Source: JALHNI01 sp044226365
GTDB lineage: Bacteria; Acidobacteriota; Terriglobia; Bryobacterales; Bryobacteraceae
Assembly: GCA_044226365.1 (NCBI GenBank)
Contig: JBGAHE010000003.1
Location: forward strand, 62,001-126,000
DNA: 64,000 nucleotides
Direction: 5' to 3'
This document shows positions 51,388 through 60,379 of this stretch, piece after piece. The notes under the pieces were generated by a model, which saw only the letters and a list, made by a program, of their open reading frames with translations, was not told the DNA's origin and did not search any database. Positions within the stretch are counted from its first letter, which is position 1; every line of letters starts with the position of its first letter. Position numbers and translations under genes: made by a program.

Positions 51388-51918
51388 CTAGGCCATTGGA
51401 TCGAGAGCCAGCATCTCGAGCATCGAACGGATCTCGGCCCGCAGCTCATTCAACGCCGCGTTCGACTGAACCGGGGCGCTAGCGGAAGGACCCGCATGGT
51501 TCGCGGCTGAAACACTCGCCACTGTTGAGCTGGGCACCGGTACCGAAGACACCGTCGTCGAGCCAGCTCCGGATGCCACCGCGGCGGCCGTGGCAATCTC
51601 GAGCGTGGCGGTCTTCGCGCCCTTCCGGCTCACCGTCTCCGCCTTATGCAGAGCGTCCAGATACTTGCGGGCGCCTTCGATCGTGTAACGTTCCTGGTAC
51701 AGCAGACGCTTGATGTCGAGAATTAACTCCACATCTTTGCGCCGGTACAGACGATGGTTACTGCCTGACTTCTTCGGCCCGATCGCCGGAAATTCGGTTT
51801 CCCAGTAGCGCAGCACGTAAGGTTTAACGCCTGCGATCCGGCTGACGTCGCCGATCCGAAAATACAGCTTGTTCGGGATTTCGGGAGTCGCTACGGGCGC
51901 AGTCGCGTGGGTCGCCAT
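51388..51918 (-). CDS. MerR-family transcriptional regulator
   Basis: 176 aa from ATG 51918, which is preceded by AAAGGTG at 9-nt spacing; a GTG at 51930 is possible. The winged helix-turn-helix (about 20-85) reads YFRIGDVSRIAGVKPYVLRYWETEFPAI in pieces with GSNHRLYRRKDVELI, the HspR/RacA-like MerR branch without metal-binding cysteines. A Ser/Val/Ala-rich linker and a short C-terminal helix (ALNELRAEIRSMLEML) follow. No effector domain, so it may dimerise only. Divergent from rlmB over a 79-bp gap. Confidence 0.92.
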   Translation of the reverse strand: MATHATAPVATPEIPNKLYFRIGDVSRIAGVKPYVLRYWETEFPAIGPKKSGSNHRLYRRKDVELILDIKRLLYQERYTIEGARKYLDALHKAETVSRKGAKTATLEIATAAAVASGAGSTTVSSVPVPSSTVASVSAANHAGPSASAPVQSNAALNELRAEIRSMLEMLALDPMA

Positions 51919-51985
51919 GGGTTCGAGCACCTTTCTATTGGCTTATCTAGAATCGTACGGGAAGCCACTGCGAGCGTCAAGACGA

Positions 51986-51991
51986 TACACT
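51986..51991 (+). promoter_or_regulatory. -10 element (TACACT) of rlmB
   Basis: TACACT ends 6 nt before the GTG at 51998; no Shine-Dalgarno sequence. Confidence 0.45.
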
Positions 51992-51997
51992 CGAATT

Positions 51998-52735
51998 GTG
52001 CCTTCTGACAAAAACATTTTCGCAAAAAATGTTCTTTCCGGCGTTCATCCCGTCACCGAGGCCATTAAAAGTGGCCGTCAAATCGATCGTCTCCTGATTG
52101 TCGAGGGTTCCGGCGGTGCTCGTTTGCAAGAGTTAATCGACCTCGCGCGGGATCGTCGTATCCCCTTGCGCTTTGAATCCCGCGCCGTTCTGGACCGTAC
52201 AGCCGGCATGGCCAATCACCAGGGCGTCGTCGCCATCACCGCCGCGCACCGCTACGCCAAGCTCACGGAAGTCGAACTGGGCCCGTTGGTGGTCGCCGCC
52301 GACGGCGTTGAGGATCCGCATAACCTGGGGGCGATTGTGCGCTCGGCTTATGCGGCCGGGGCCTCCTGCATTCTCATCCCGGAACGCCGCGCCGTCGGCC
52401 TCACCGACACGGTGGCCAAAGCTGCCGCCGGCGCCCTCGAATATTTCCCCGTGGTGCGCGTTACGAATTTGAACCGCGCGCTCGAGGACCTCAAGAAAGA
52501 AGGCTACTGGATCTATGGCCTCGACGAACGGGGCAAAGAGTCCTATTCGGACGTGAAGTATGCCACGCCGACGGTCCTGGTCCTCGGCGGCGAGGGTGAC
52601 GGTCTGCATCAGCATACGCGCGAACATTGCGATTTTTTGGTCCGCATTCCGATGCACGGTGAGATCTCGTCGCTCAACGTCTCTGTCGCGGCCGGCATCG
52701 CGATGTTCGAATGGCGGAAACAGCAGAAAGGCTAA
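51998..52735 (+). CDS. rlmB: 23S rRNA (guanosine-2'-O)-methyltransferase RlmB-like (SpoU family)
   Basis: 245 aa from GTG 51998, the usual RlmB length. N-terminal substrate-binding domain (LSGVHPVTEAIKSG, HQGVVAI). SPOUT domain with knot motifs 1-3: DGVEDPHNLGAIVRSAYAAG, VLGGEGDGL and IPMHGEISSLNVSVAAGIAM, all as in RlmB, which methylates G2251 of 23S rRNA. TrmH-family paralogs are the alternative. The upstream in-frame ATG at 51869 would read through the MerR gene and adds no family sequence. ggt follows after 11 nt. Confidence 0.91.
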   Translation: MPSDKNIFAKNVLSGVHPVTEAIKSGRQIDRLLIVEGSGGARLQELIDLARDRRIPLRFESRAVLDRTAGMANHQGVVAITAAHRYAKLTEVELGPLVVAADGVEDPHNLGAIVRSAYAAGASCILIPERRAVGLTDTVAKAAAGALEYFPVVRVTNLNRALEDLKKEGYWIYGLDERGKESYSDVKYATPTVLVLGGEGDGLHQHTREHCDFLVRIPMHGEISSLNVSVAAGIAMFEWRKQQKG

Positions 52736-52746
52736 ACTGGGAGACG

Positions 52747-54483
52747 ATGCGAAAAACGTTGGCGTTGATCCTGGCGGCCAGCCTTGGCCTGCCGTGGATC
52801 ATGTGGGCCCGGCAGCCGGTCCGCGCGGCCCACGCCATGGTCGTAGCCCAGGAACCCATCGCCGCTGACGTCGGCCTGGCCACCCTGAAAGCGGGCGGCA
52901 ACGCGGTTGACGCCGCCGTGGCGATCGCCACCGCGCTCGCCGTCACCTTTCCCTATGCCGGTAACCTCGGCGGCGGCGGCTTCATGCTCGTGCGCATGAG
53001 CGATGGCCGCGCCGCGTTCTTCGACTTTCGCGAGAAAGCTCCCGCCTCCGCCACGCCGCAAATGTATCTCGACGCGAACGGCAAACCCACGCGCGATAGC
53101 GTCGTCGGCTGGCGCGCTTCCGGCGTGCCCGGCACCGTCCGCGGCCTTGAACTCGCACACCGCCAGTTCGGCTCGCGGCCCTGGCGCGAACTGCTCGCAC
53201 CGGCCGTCAAACTGGCCGCCGAAGGCTTCCCGGTCAGTTATACCCTTTCGCAATCGTTGAAGTCGGCGGGCCGTGCCCGCGGCGGCAACGGCGATAACTC
53301 CACGCTCACCGCCGGCGGCATTCTCACGCACGACCCGGAATCCCGCCGCATCTACCTCCGCAACGGCCGCCACTACGAGCCTGGCGAGTCCTTCCTCCAG
53401 CCGGAGCTCGCCGCCACGCTCCAGCGTCTTCAGCAGTTTGGCGCGGCCGACTTCTACGAAGGCGAAACTGCGCGCCGCATCGCTCGCGAGATGGCTTCGC
53501 ATGGCGGCCTGATCACGGTCGAAGACCTCAAGGCCTACCGCGCCATCGAACGCAAACCTCTCGAAGGCACCTTCCGCGATTACCAGATCATCACGGCGCC
53601 CCCGCCCTCCACCGGCGGTGTGGGCCTGCTACAGATGCTCAACATCCTCGAAGGCAGCGACTACGAAAAGGCTGGTCTGGGCTCGGCCGCCGCCACGCAC
53701 TACGTCGCCGAGGCCATGCGCCGATATTACGCCGATCGCGGCGAGTTCCTGGGTGATAGCGATTTCGTCAAAGTCCCTCTCGCCAGCCTCATCAGCAAGA
53801 ACTACGCGAACCAGCGCCGCCGCACCATCGATTGGCAGAAGGCCACGCCCTCCACCGACATCGGCCACGGCACGCCCGGCCCCGCCGAGAGCAACGAAAC
53901 CACTCACTTCTCCATCGTCGACGCCGCCGGCAACGCGGTCGCCTTCACTTACACCATCAACGGCGGCTATGGCTCCGGCGTCACGCTACCCGGCCTGGGC
54001 TTTCTGATGAACAATGAGATGGACGACTTCACCGTCAAACCGGGCTCGCCCAACATGTTCGGCCTGATCGAAGGCGAAGCCAATGCCATCCGGCCCGGCA
54101 AGCGTCCCAACTCCTCGATGACCCCCACCATCGTGCTCCAGAAGAATCAATTGTTCCTGGTCCTGGGCGCCCCCGGCGGCTCCCGCATCCCCACCGGAGT
54201 CATGCAGGTGCTCTTGAACGTCGTCAACTTCAAGTTGGGCATCCAGGACGCCATCGATCAGCCTCGCTTTCATCATCAATGGCAGCCCGACAAGCTCTAT
54301 CTCGAGCGCGGCTTTTCTCCGGACACCATCGAGTTGCTTCGCGCCAAGGGTCACACAGTTGAGCCCAATTCTTTCGGCGTCGCACGCGTCGAAGCCATCC
54401 AGGTGGAAACCACCGCCGATGGCCGGCGCTGGCTGGCCGGCGGTAACGATGGTCGCGGCGACGGCAAGGTAGCAGGCTATTAA
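52747..54483 (+). CDS. ggt: Gamma-glutamyltranspeptidase
   Basis: 578 aa periplasmic Ntn-hydrolase that cleaves glutathione and other gamma-glutamyl compounds. Signal peptide from ATG 52747 (TLALILAASLGLPWIMWA), with GGGAG just upstream. Large-subunit signatures AHAMVVAQEPIAADVG and PYAGNLGGGGFMLV; the autoprocessing and catalytic Thr is the second of ETTHFSIVD (ESNETTHF). The small subunit contains NSSMTPTIV and GAPGGSRIPTGV. TAAACT at 52732-52737 overlaps the rlmB stop and could give its own transcript. It heads a tightly packed six-gene run. Confidence 0.95.
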   Translation: MRKTLALILAASLGLPWIMWARQPVRAAHAMVVAQEPIAADVGLATLKAGGNAVDAAVAIATALAVTFPYAGNLGGGGFMLVRMSDGRAAFFDFREKAPASATPQMYLDANGKPTRDSVVGWRASGVPGTVRGLELAHRQFGSRPWRELLAPAVKLAAEGFPVSYTLSQSLKSAGRARGGNGDNSTLTAGGILTHDPESRRIYLRNGRHYEPGESFLQPELAATLQRLQQFGAADFYEGETARRIAREMASHGGLITVEDLKAYRAIERKPLEGTFRDYQIITAPPPSTGGVGLLQMLNILEGSDYEKAGLGSAAATHYVAEAMRRYYADRGEFLGDSDFVKVPLASLISKNYANQRRRTIDWQKATPSTDIGHGTPGPAESNETTHFSIVDAAGNAVAFTYTINGGYGSGVTLPGLGFLMNNEMDDFTVKPGSPNMFGLIEGEANAIRPGKRPNSSMTPTIVLQKNQLFLVLGAPGGSRIPTGVMQVLLNVVNFKLGIQDAIDQPRFHHQWQPDKLYLERGFSPDTIELLRAKGHTVEPNSFGVARVEAIQVETTADGRRWLAGGNDGRGDGKVAGY

Positions 54484-55329
54484 ATGCTTCACGTTCTCTC
54501 CACTCACCTCTTTGTGAAACACCGGCTTTCCACAGCTTTGTTGGATCGCATTCTCGCCGCCGGTATTCCCGCCGTCGAGATCTTTGTCAATCGCCAGCAT
54601 CTCGACTATCTGAACAAAGCTCAGATCAACGAACTGGCGTCCTGGTTTCGCGACGCCAAGCTCCAGTTATGGGCCTTGCATGCCCCCATGTATTCCGATG
54701 ACCAGAACGGCCGCTCCGGACCCAACGCCGTCATCGCCATTAACGAGCCGACCAAGAACAAGCGCGTCGTCATGGTGGACGAGATCAAGCGCACGTTGGA
54801 AATTGCCGAGCAGATCCCCTGCCGCTACCTGATCCAGCACCTGGGCGTGCCCTATGAAGAGTTCGACGAGCGCAAGCTGGATGCCGCGTTTTCGTCGCTG
54901 GAGGAATTAAACTCCTTTGCCCGTCAGCGCGACGTGGAGATCTTACTCGAGAACATCCCCAACGGCTTCTCGAACGCCGCTAAGCTGAACTACTTCACCA
55001 GCGTCACGCACCTTTCCAACGGCTATTGCTTCGATTCCGGCCACGCCCATCTCTATGCCAAGTCCGCCGGCGGCCATCTCGAAAGCGAATTCGAATTGAT
55101 GCGCCCGCGCCTGCGCTCCACGCATCTGCACGACAACAACGGCGAAAGTGACTCGCACCGCTTTCCCTATCTGCACCGCGACGGAACCATCGACTGGCGC
55201 CGGCTGATGGAACTCATCCGCTCGGCTCCCGAACCCCTGCCGATCAACCTCGAATTGCGCGAGGCCGAAGACCTGCCCCAGCCGCTCGAAAGCGCGCGCT
55301 CGGTGCTGGAGAAACTGGAACAAGCATGA
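54484..55329 (+). CDS. Sugar phosphate isomerase/epimerase-like TIM-barrel protein
   Basis: 281 aa AP_endonuc_2-superfamily protein. VEIFVNRQHLDYL, LWALHAPMYSDDQNG, YLIQHLGVPYEEF, VEILLENIPNG, YCFDSGHAHLYAK and STHLHDNNGESDSH carry the Glu/His/Asp metal ligands of the family. The substrate cannot be assigned; members act on sugars, inosose or other hydroxy-ketones. Its ATG immediately follows the ggt stop and its stop overlaps asnS by 4 nt (ATGA), so it is co-translated with both. Confidence 0.88.
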   Translation: MLHVLSTHLFVKHRLSTALLDRILAAGIPAVEIFVNRQHLDYLNKAQINELASWFRDAKLQLWALHAPMYSDDQNGRSGPNAVIAINEPTKNKRVVMVDEIKRTLEIAEQIPCRYLIQHLGVPYEEFDERKLDAAFSSLEELNSFARQRDVEILLENIPNGFSNAAKLNYFTSVTHLSNGYCFDSGHAHLYAKSAGGHLESEFELMRPRLRSTHLHDNNGESDSHRFPYLHRDGTIDWRRLMELIRSAPEPLPINLELREAEDLPQPLESARSVLEKLEQA

Positions 55330-56633
55330 TCCCACGCATCCGTATCGTCGACGCCGGCGCCCACGTCGGCCAGGAAGTACGCATCGCCGGCTGGCTCTAC
55401 AACCTCCGCAAATCCGGGAAGATTGCCTTTCCCCAACTGCGCGATGGCTCGGGCATCATCCAGGGCGTCGCCGTCAAGGCCGAAGTCTCCGAAGAGCTCT
55501 TCGAAGCCTTGCGTAGCCTCACCCAGGAATCGTCGATCATTCTGCAAGGGAAGATTCGCGCCGAAGAGCGCGCCGTCGGCGGCTACGAGATGGACATCAC
55601 CGGCCTCGAGATCGTCCAGCGCGTCTCCGAGACGGACCCGTATCCCATCACCCCGAAGGAACACGGCCCCGACTTCCTCCTCAATCACCGGCATCTCTGG
55701 CTTCGCAGCCGCCGCCAACACGCCATCGCCCGTGTCCGGCATGAAGTCATCAAAGCCACCCGCGACTTTTTCGATTCGAACGGCTTCATCCTGATGGATA
55801 CGCCGATCTTCACCCCCGCGGCTTGCGAAGGCACCACGACGCTCTTCGAAGTCGATTACTTCGAAGACCAGAAGGTCTACCTCAGCCAAAGCGGTCAGCT
55901 CTACAACGAAGCCAACGCCATGGCCCAGGGCAAGGTCTATTGCTTCGGGCCCACCTTTCGCGCTGAAAAGTCAAAGACCCGCCGTCACCTCACCGAATTC
56001 TGGATGGTGGAGCCGGAAATGGCCTACGCCACTCTCGATGATGTCAAAGTGCTCGCCGAAGACATGCTCTGCTTCATCGTCGACCGCGTACTGAACAATC
56101 GTCAGGCCGAACTGAAAGTGCTCGAACGCGATGTGAGCAAGCTCGAGCGCATCCGCAAGCCCTTCGCTCGCATGCACTACGATCAGGCCGTCGAAATCCT
56201 GCAGAAAAAGGGCTCTGAGATTGTCTGGGGCGGCGACTTCGGCGGGACCGACGAAACCCTGCTCACCGAAGATCAGGACGGCCCGCTGATCGTCGATCAC
56301 TTTCCTACCGAGATCAAAGCCTTCTACTTCCAGCCCGTTGAAGGCCGGCCCGAGTGCGCCCTCGGCATGGACGTCCTCGCGCCCGAAGGCTACGGAGAAA
56401 TCATCGGCGGCGGGCAACGCATCCACGACTATCAGCTGCTGCTGCAGCGCCTCGCCGAGCATCACCTGCCGCCCGAAGCCTTCGATTGGTATCTCGACCT
56501 TCGTAAGTACGGCAGCGTGCCGCACGCCGGGTTCGGCATGGGCATCGAACGCTGCGTCACCTGGATGTGCGGCCTGGAGCACTTGCGCGAAACCATCGCC
56601 TATCCGCGCATGATCTACCGGACCAAGCCCTAA
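55326..56633 (+). CDS. asnS: Asparaginyl-tRNA synthetase
   Basis: 435 aa class IIb synthetase. The anticodon-binding OB fold is at about 1-105 (VRIAGWLYNLRKSGKIAF, FPQLRDGSGIIQ). Catalytic domain: motif 2 in CFGPTFRAEKSKTRRHLTEF, ending EFWMVEPEMAY as in AsnRS, and motif 3 in HAGFGMGIERCVTWM. The AspRS insertion domain is absent, so AsnRS is preferred over AspRS. Its presence indicates direct Asn-tRNA charging. It lies 3 nt before rocF. Confidence 0.95.
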   Translation: MIPRIRIVDAGAHVGQEVRIAGWLYNLRKSGKIAFPQLRDGSGIIQGVAVKAEVSEELFEALRSLTQESSIILQGKIRAEERAVGGYEMDITGLEIVQRVSETDPYPITPKEHGPDFLLNHRHLWLRSRRQHAIARVRHEVIKATRDFFDSNGFILMDTPIFTPAACEGTTTLFEVDYFEDQKVYLSQSGQLYNEANAMAQGKVYCFGPTFRAEKSKTRRHLTEFWMVEPEMAYATLDDVKVLAEDMLCFIVDRVLNNRQAELKVLERDVSKLERIRKPFARMHYDQAVEILQKKGSEIVWGGDFGGTDETLLTEDQDGPLIVDHFPTEIKAFYFQPVEGRPECALGMDVLAPEGYGEIIGGGQRIHDYQLLLQRLAEHHLPPEAFDWYLDLRKYGSVPHAGFGMGIERCVTWMCGLEHLRETIAYPRMIYRTKP

Positions 56634-56636
56634 CCC

Positions 56637-57545
56637 ATGCAGCCCGTCGCCATCATTGGCGTGCCGCAGGACTACGGCGCTGGCCGCCGTGGCGTCGACA
56701 TGGGACCGTCCGCCGTCCGCGTCGCTAACCTCAACGCGCAGTTGGCCGGCTTGGGCTACCCGGTAGAGGACTACGGCAACATCCACATCGACCAACCTGA
56801 GCGGTTGGCCGATGGTAGCGATACCGCGCGCCACCTGCCTCAGATCGCCCAGAATTGCCTGCGCCTCGCCAAAATGGTGGAAAAGGCCCTGGCCGCCGGC
56901 CAGTTCCCCCTCGTCCTCGGCGGCGACCATTCCATCGCCGTGGGCACCGTCGCCGGGGTCAGCAAACAGTTGCGCAGCCGCAAGCAGCGTCTGGGGCTGA
57001 TCTGGATCGACGCTCACGGCGACTTCAACACGCCCGTCACCAGCCCGTCCGGCAACGTCCACGGCATGCCGCTGGCCAGCCTCGTCGGCCATGGCCCCCG
57101 CGAGCTCACCCACCTACGTCACCTCGCCCCCATCATCGACCCCCGTCACGTTGCCCTCGTCGGCATCCGCGACATCGACCCCGGCGAAGCCCAGAACCTT
57201 CGCGCCTCCGGCGTACGGGCTTTCACCATGCGCGAAATCGACGAACGCGGCATGCGCGCCGTCATGGAGGATGCGATCCGCCTCGCCACCGACGGCACCG
57301 GCGGGTTCCATCTCTCGCTCGACATGGACGCCCTTGACCCCGATGAGGCCCCCGGCGTCGGCACGCCTGTCCGCGGCGGCCTGAACTACCGGGAAGCTCA
57401 TCTCGCGATGGAGTTGCTGCACGATAGCGGTCAGCTTGTTTCAATGGAAGTAGTGGAGGTGAATCCAGTCTTGGATATCGCAAATCGCACGGCAGCTTTG
57501 GCCGTGGAACTGGTTCTGTCGGCGAAGGGCAAAAGAATCCTATGA
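56637..57545 (+). CDS. rocF: Arginase
   Basis: 302 aa Mn-dependent ureohydrolase, arginine to ornithine and urea. All metal motifs are present: VLGGDHSIA, WIDAHGDFN and LDMDALDPDEAPGVGTP. The substrate-specificity loop SGNVHGMPLA is the arginase form rather than agmatinase. Length matches Bacillus RocF. ATGA overlap with ddl. The neighbourhood (asnS, ddl, ggt) is not an arginine pathway, so physiological linkage is unclear. Confidence 0.94.
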   Translation: MQPVAIIGVPQDYGAGRRGVDMGPSAVRVANLNAQLAGLGYPVEDYGNIHIDQPERLADGSDTARHLPQIAQNCLRLAKMVEKALAAGQFPLVLGGDHSIAVGTVAGVSKQLRSRKQRLGLIWIDAHGDFNTPVTSPSGNVHGMPLASLVGHGPRELTHLRHLAPIIDPRHVALVGIRDIDPGEAQNLRASGVRAFTMREIDERGMRAVMEDAIRLATDGTGGFHLSLDMDALDPDEAPGVGTPVRGGLNYREAHLAMELLHDSGQLVSMEVVEVNPVLDIANRTAALAVELVLSAKGKRIL

Positions 57546-58525
57546 AACGCATTGCAGTCATCGCCGGCGGACGCAGCGGCGAGCACGAAGTCTCTCTCCG
57601 GTCCGCCGAAGCCATCGCCCAAGCCCTCGCCACCTGGACCTCGAAGTACGAAGTGGTCCCGTACCTGATCGATCGCGAAGGTAAGTGGCGCCCTGGCCCC
57701 ATCATTCCCGAACCGGGCTCGAACCCCTCGATTGATGTCGTCTTCCCCGTGCTGCATGGCACCTTCGGCGAAGACGGCACCGTGCAAGGCTTGCTCGAGT
57801 TGGCCGACCTTCCTTACGTCGGTCCCGGCATCCTGGCCTCGGCCCTATGCATGGACAAAGAGCTGATGAAGCGTGTCTGCCGTGAGCGCGGTCTCCCCGT
57901 CGTCGAATGGGTCACCGTGTTGCGCAACAACCTCGACGCCGAGACGATTGCCTCCCGCTTCGACTTCCCCCTCTTCGTCAAGCCTGCCAACCTGGGTTCC
58001 TCCGTCGGGATCTCCAAGGCGAACAACCTCGACGAATTGAAGGCTGCTCTCCAACTCGCCGCGCAGTACGACTACAAGATCATCGTCGAACGCACCATCG
58101 TCGGCCAGGAACTCGAGTGCTCCGTCTATGGCAACTTAGGCGACGTCAAGGCCAGTACGCCTTGCGAAATCGTCCCCTCGCGCGAGTTCTACGACTACGA
58201 AGACAAGTACATTCTCGATCAAGCCAAAACGCTGCTCCCCGCCAATCTCACTCGCGAAGAGATTGCCGACGTGCGCCGCATGGCCGCCGAAGCCTATCGG
58301 GCTCTGGCGTGCGAAGGCATGGCCCGGGTGGACTTCCTGCTCGAGCGCACGTCCGGGCAGCTCTACATCAACGAAGTGAATACCATTCCGGGCTTCACCT
58401 CCATCAGCATGTTTCCCCGCATGCTGGAACACGATGGGTTCGCCTTCCGCGATCTCGTCGACCGGCTGATTCAACTGGCCCTCGAACGCCAGGAGCGGAA
58501 GAAGGCCACCAAGTTCACCCGCTGA
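57542..58525 (+). CDS. ddl: D-alanine--D-alanine ligase
   Basis: 327 aa ATP-grasp enzyme making the D-Ala-D-Ala dipeptide of peptidoglycan. N-terminal VIAGGRSGEHEVSLRSA, HGTFGEDGTVQGLLEL and PYVGPGILASALCMDKELMK; C-terminal VKPANLGSSVGISKA, MARVDFLLER and YINEVNTIPGFTSISMFPRM with the Mg-binding residues. Slightly shorter than E. coli DdlA (364). Starts inside the rocF stop (ATGA) and ends inside the S41 start (TGATG). Confidence 0.96.
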   Translation: MKRIAVIAGGRSGEHEVSLRSAEAIAQALATWTSKYEVVPYLIDREGKWRPGPIIPEPGSNPSIDVVFPVLHGTFGEDGTVQGLLELADLPYVGPGILASALCMDKELMKRVCRERGLPVVEWVTVLRNNLDAETIASRFDFPLFVKPANLGSSVGISKANNLDELKAALQLAAQYDYKIIVERTIVGQELECSVYGNLGDVKASTPCEIVPSREFYDYEDKYILDQAKTLLPANLTREEIADVRRMAAEAYRALACEGMARVDFLLERTSGQLYINEVNTIPGFTSISMFPRMLEHDGFAFRDLVDRLIQLALERQERKKATKFTR

Positions 58526-59964
58526 TGCGCTGGCTACTCGCACTATTCGCCTGCACCGCGATGGCGCAACCTGTGGCGCCCCCGCCCGAGGACCGTGCCG
58601 CCATCCTCGAACCTCATGTCCGCAAGTTCGCGCAAATCCTGGGCATCCTCCAGGAGCATTCGGCGGACCCGCCTTTGCTCGAACCCGCCATGAATCAGGG
58701 CGCGCTGCCGGCTATGCTCAAGCCGCTGGACCCGCACAGCATCTACTTCGACCCCGCGCAGTTCAAACAACTCCAGGAGATGGAGACTTCGGTGCGCAGC
58801 GGCTTCGGTACCATCGTCAGCATCCTGCCCGGGCGCGTCGTCGTCCTGCAGACGCAAGCCGGCAGCCCTTCCGCCCGCGCCGGGCTCCAACCTGGCGACG
58901 CCATCGTCGCCATTAACGGCGTCGTGCTCGCGCAGCTCGATACGGACCAGCTCGTCGGCCTCCTCGGCCAGGCCCGCACGATGAAGGTAAAGCTCGACGT
59001 GCATCGCCAGAACACCCCACGGCTTCTTGAGTTCTTTCTCTCACCCGAGGCCATGGATCAACCCAGTGTCGAGCGCACCTTTCTGGCCGCGCCCGGCATC
59101 GGTTACCTGCGCGTCGGCGGCTTCGAACTCAAAACCGGCAAAGAGATTCGCGCCGGCATCGAAAAACTGGGCGGCGCGAAGCTCCGCGGCGTCATCATCG
59201 ATCTGCGCAATAATCCGGGCGGCGTCGTCGGGGCCGCCATCGAAACGGCCTCCCTTTTTCTCGAACCCGGCCAGCGCATCTTCTCCATCCGCGGGCGCAG
59301 CAAGGAAACGGAAAACGTCGACGTCCCGGCCAAGGCCCAACCCTATCGCTTTCCCGTCGCCATCCTCGTCAACGAGAAAACAGCCAGCGCCTCGGAGATC
59401 ATCGCCGCGGCCCTACAGGAGCATCACCGCGGCTTCGTGATCGGCGAACCCACTTACGGCAAAGGACTGGTGCAGAATGTCTTTCCGTTGAGTAACAAGT
59501 CCGGCTTGGCACTCACGGTGGCTTACTATTACACGCCCGAGGGCCGCAGTCTCCAGCGTCCCTTGCGTGACAGTCAAATCGACGCGAAGTTAGCCACCAC
59601 CACCGGCGGCTTGCGCCCTGAGTATGTCGTCCATCCCGAAGCGCAGACGCGTCTGCGGGTTGTCCTGGACGCCTCCGGCTCGTTTACCACCTTTGCGACT
59701 GAGTTCACGCGCAGCAACCAAGTCACTCCGGACTTCACCGTTTCCAATGCCTTACTCGACACCTTTCGCGGCTGGCTCGGCGAGCGTCGCATCCAACCTA
59801 CGCTCAACGAATGGGTAGCGGAAACACCCTGGATTCGCAGCCGTTTGCTACAGGAGATTTTCAATCAAGGCGTCGGTGTGGAACGCGGGGACGAAGTAGA
59901 AGCCGCCCGCGACCCCGTCGTGAATCGGGCACTGGACCTGATCCGGGCCGGTAAGGTAAACTGA
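58525..59964 (+). CDS. S41-family C-terminal processing peptidase
   Basis: 479 aa, secreted or periplasmic (LLALFACTAMAQ). PDZ domain at about 85-165 (GRVVVLQTQAGSPSARAGLQPGDAIVAING in two strands), then the tail-specific protease domain: VIIDLRNNPGGVVGAAI, catalytic Ser in NEKTASASEIIAAAL and Lys in GEPTYGKGLVQ. Degrades periplasmic proteins from their C-termini and may act in cell-wall maturation, which would suit its position after ddl. ATG at 58525 overlaps the ddl stop by 1 nt; last gene of the run. Confidence 0.93.
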   Translation: MRWLLALFACTAMAQPVAPPPEDRAAILEPHVRKFAQILGILQEHSADPPLLEPAMNQGALPAMLKPLDPHSIYFDPAQFKQLQEMETSVRSGFGTIVSILPGRVVVLQTQAGSPSARAGLQPGDAIVAINGVVLAQLDTDQLVGLLGQARTMKVKLDVHRQNTPRLLEFFLSPEAMDQPSVERTFLAAPGIGYLRVGGFELKTGKEIRAGIEKLGGAKLRGVIIDLRNNPGGVVGAAIETASLFLEPGQRIFSIRGRSKETENVDVPAKAQPYRFPVAILVNEKTASASEIIAAALQEHHRGFVIGEPTYGKGLVQNVFPLSNKSGLALTVAYYYTPEGRSLQRPLRDSQIDAKLATTTGGLRPEYVVHPEAQTRLRVVLDASGSFTTFATEFTRSNQVTPDFTVSNALLDTFRGWLGERRIQPTLNEWVAETPWIRSRLLQEIFNQGVGVERGDEVEAARDPVVNRALDLIRAGKVN

Positions 59965-60055
59965 AAAACGTCGGATTTTATCCGCCAAGTCCGCTGTAAA
60001 GGCCGACACGCCTGCCACCCTGCCTGACGTGGCTTCAGTATTACCCGAGGATCTC

Positions 60056-60373
60056 ATGGCCACTAAAAAGTCTGCTTCCACCGCCGCGGCTACCGCGGCC
60101 GCTCCTGCTTTAGCTCCCAAGAAAGCCGCTCCGGCGAAGAAGGCCGCCACGGCCGCGTCAACCGCCGCTCCGGCGAAGAAAGCTGCTCCCAAGAAAAAGG
60201 CTGCCGTGACGACTCCCCCGGTCGCCCCCGCCATCACTGTCGAAGTTCTGCAAGACCAGATCCGCGTCGAAGCCTACGGCTATTACATCGAACGCGGCTA
60301 CCGTCCCGGTGACCCCACCGCGGACTGGCATCGCGCCGAAGACGCCGTTCTGCGCCGTCACGGCCTCCGCTAA
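60056..60373 (+). CDS. DUF2934 protein with a histone H1-like Lys/Ala tail
   Basis: 105 aa. The first ~55 residues are almost only Ala, Lys, Pro and Thr (KKAAPAKKAATAAS, APKKKAAV), like bacterial H1-type nucleoid tails. The C-terminal ~40 residues are a DUF2934 motif: QIRVEAYGYYIERG, then DPTADWHRAEDAVL. GAGG 5 nt before the ATG at 60056 sets the start; an ATG at 60029 is weaker. Probably DNA- or RNA-binding through the tail, by inference. The 90-bp gap upstream holds nothing else I recognise. Confidence 0.85.
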   Translation: MATKKSASTAAATAAAPALAPKKAAPAKKAATAASTAAPAKKAAPKKKAAVTTPPVAPAITVEVLQDQIRVEAYGYYIERGYRPGDPTADWHRAEDAVLRRHGLR

Positions 60374-60379
60374 CTGCGC

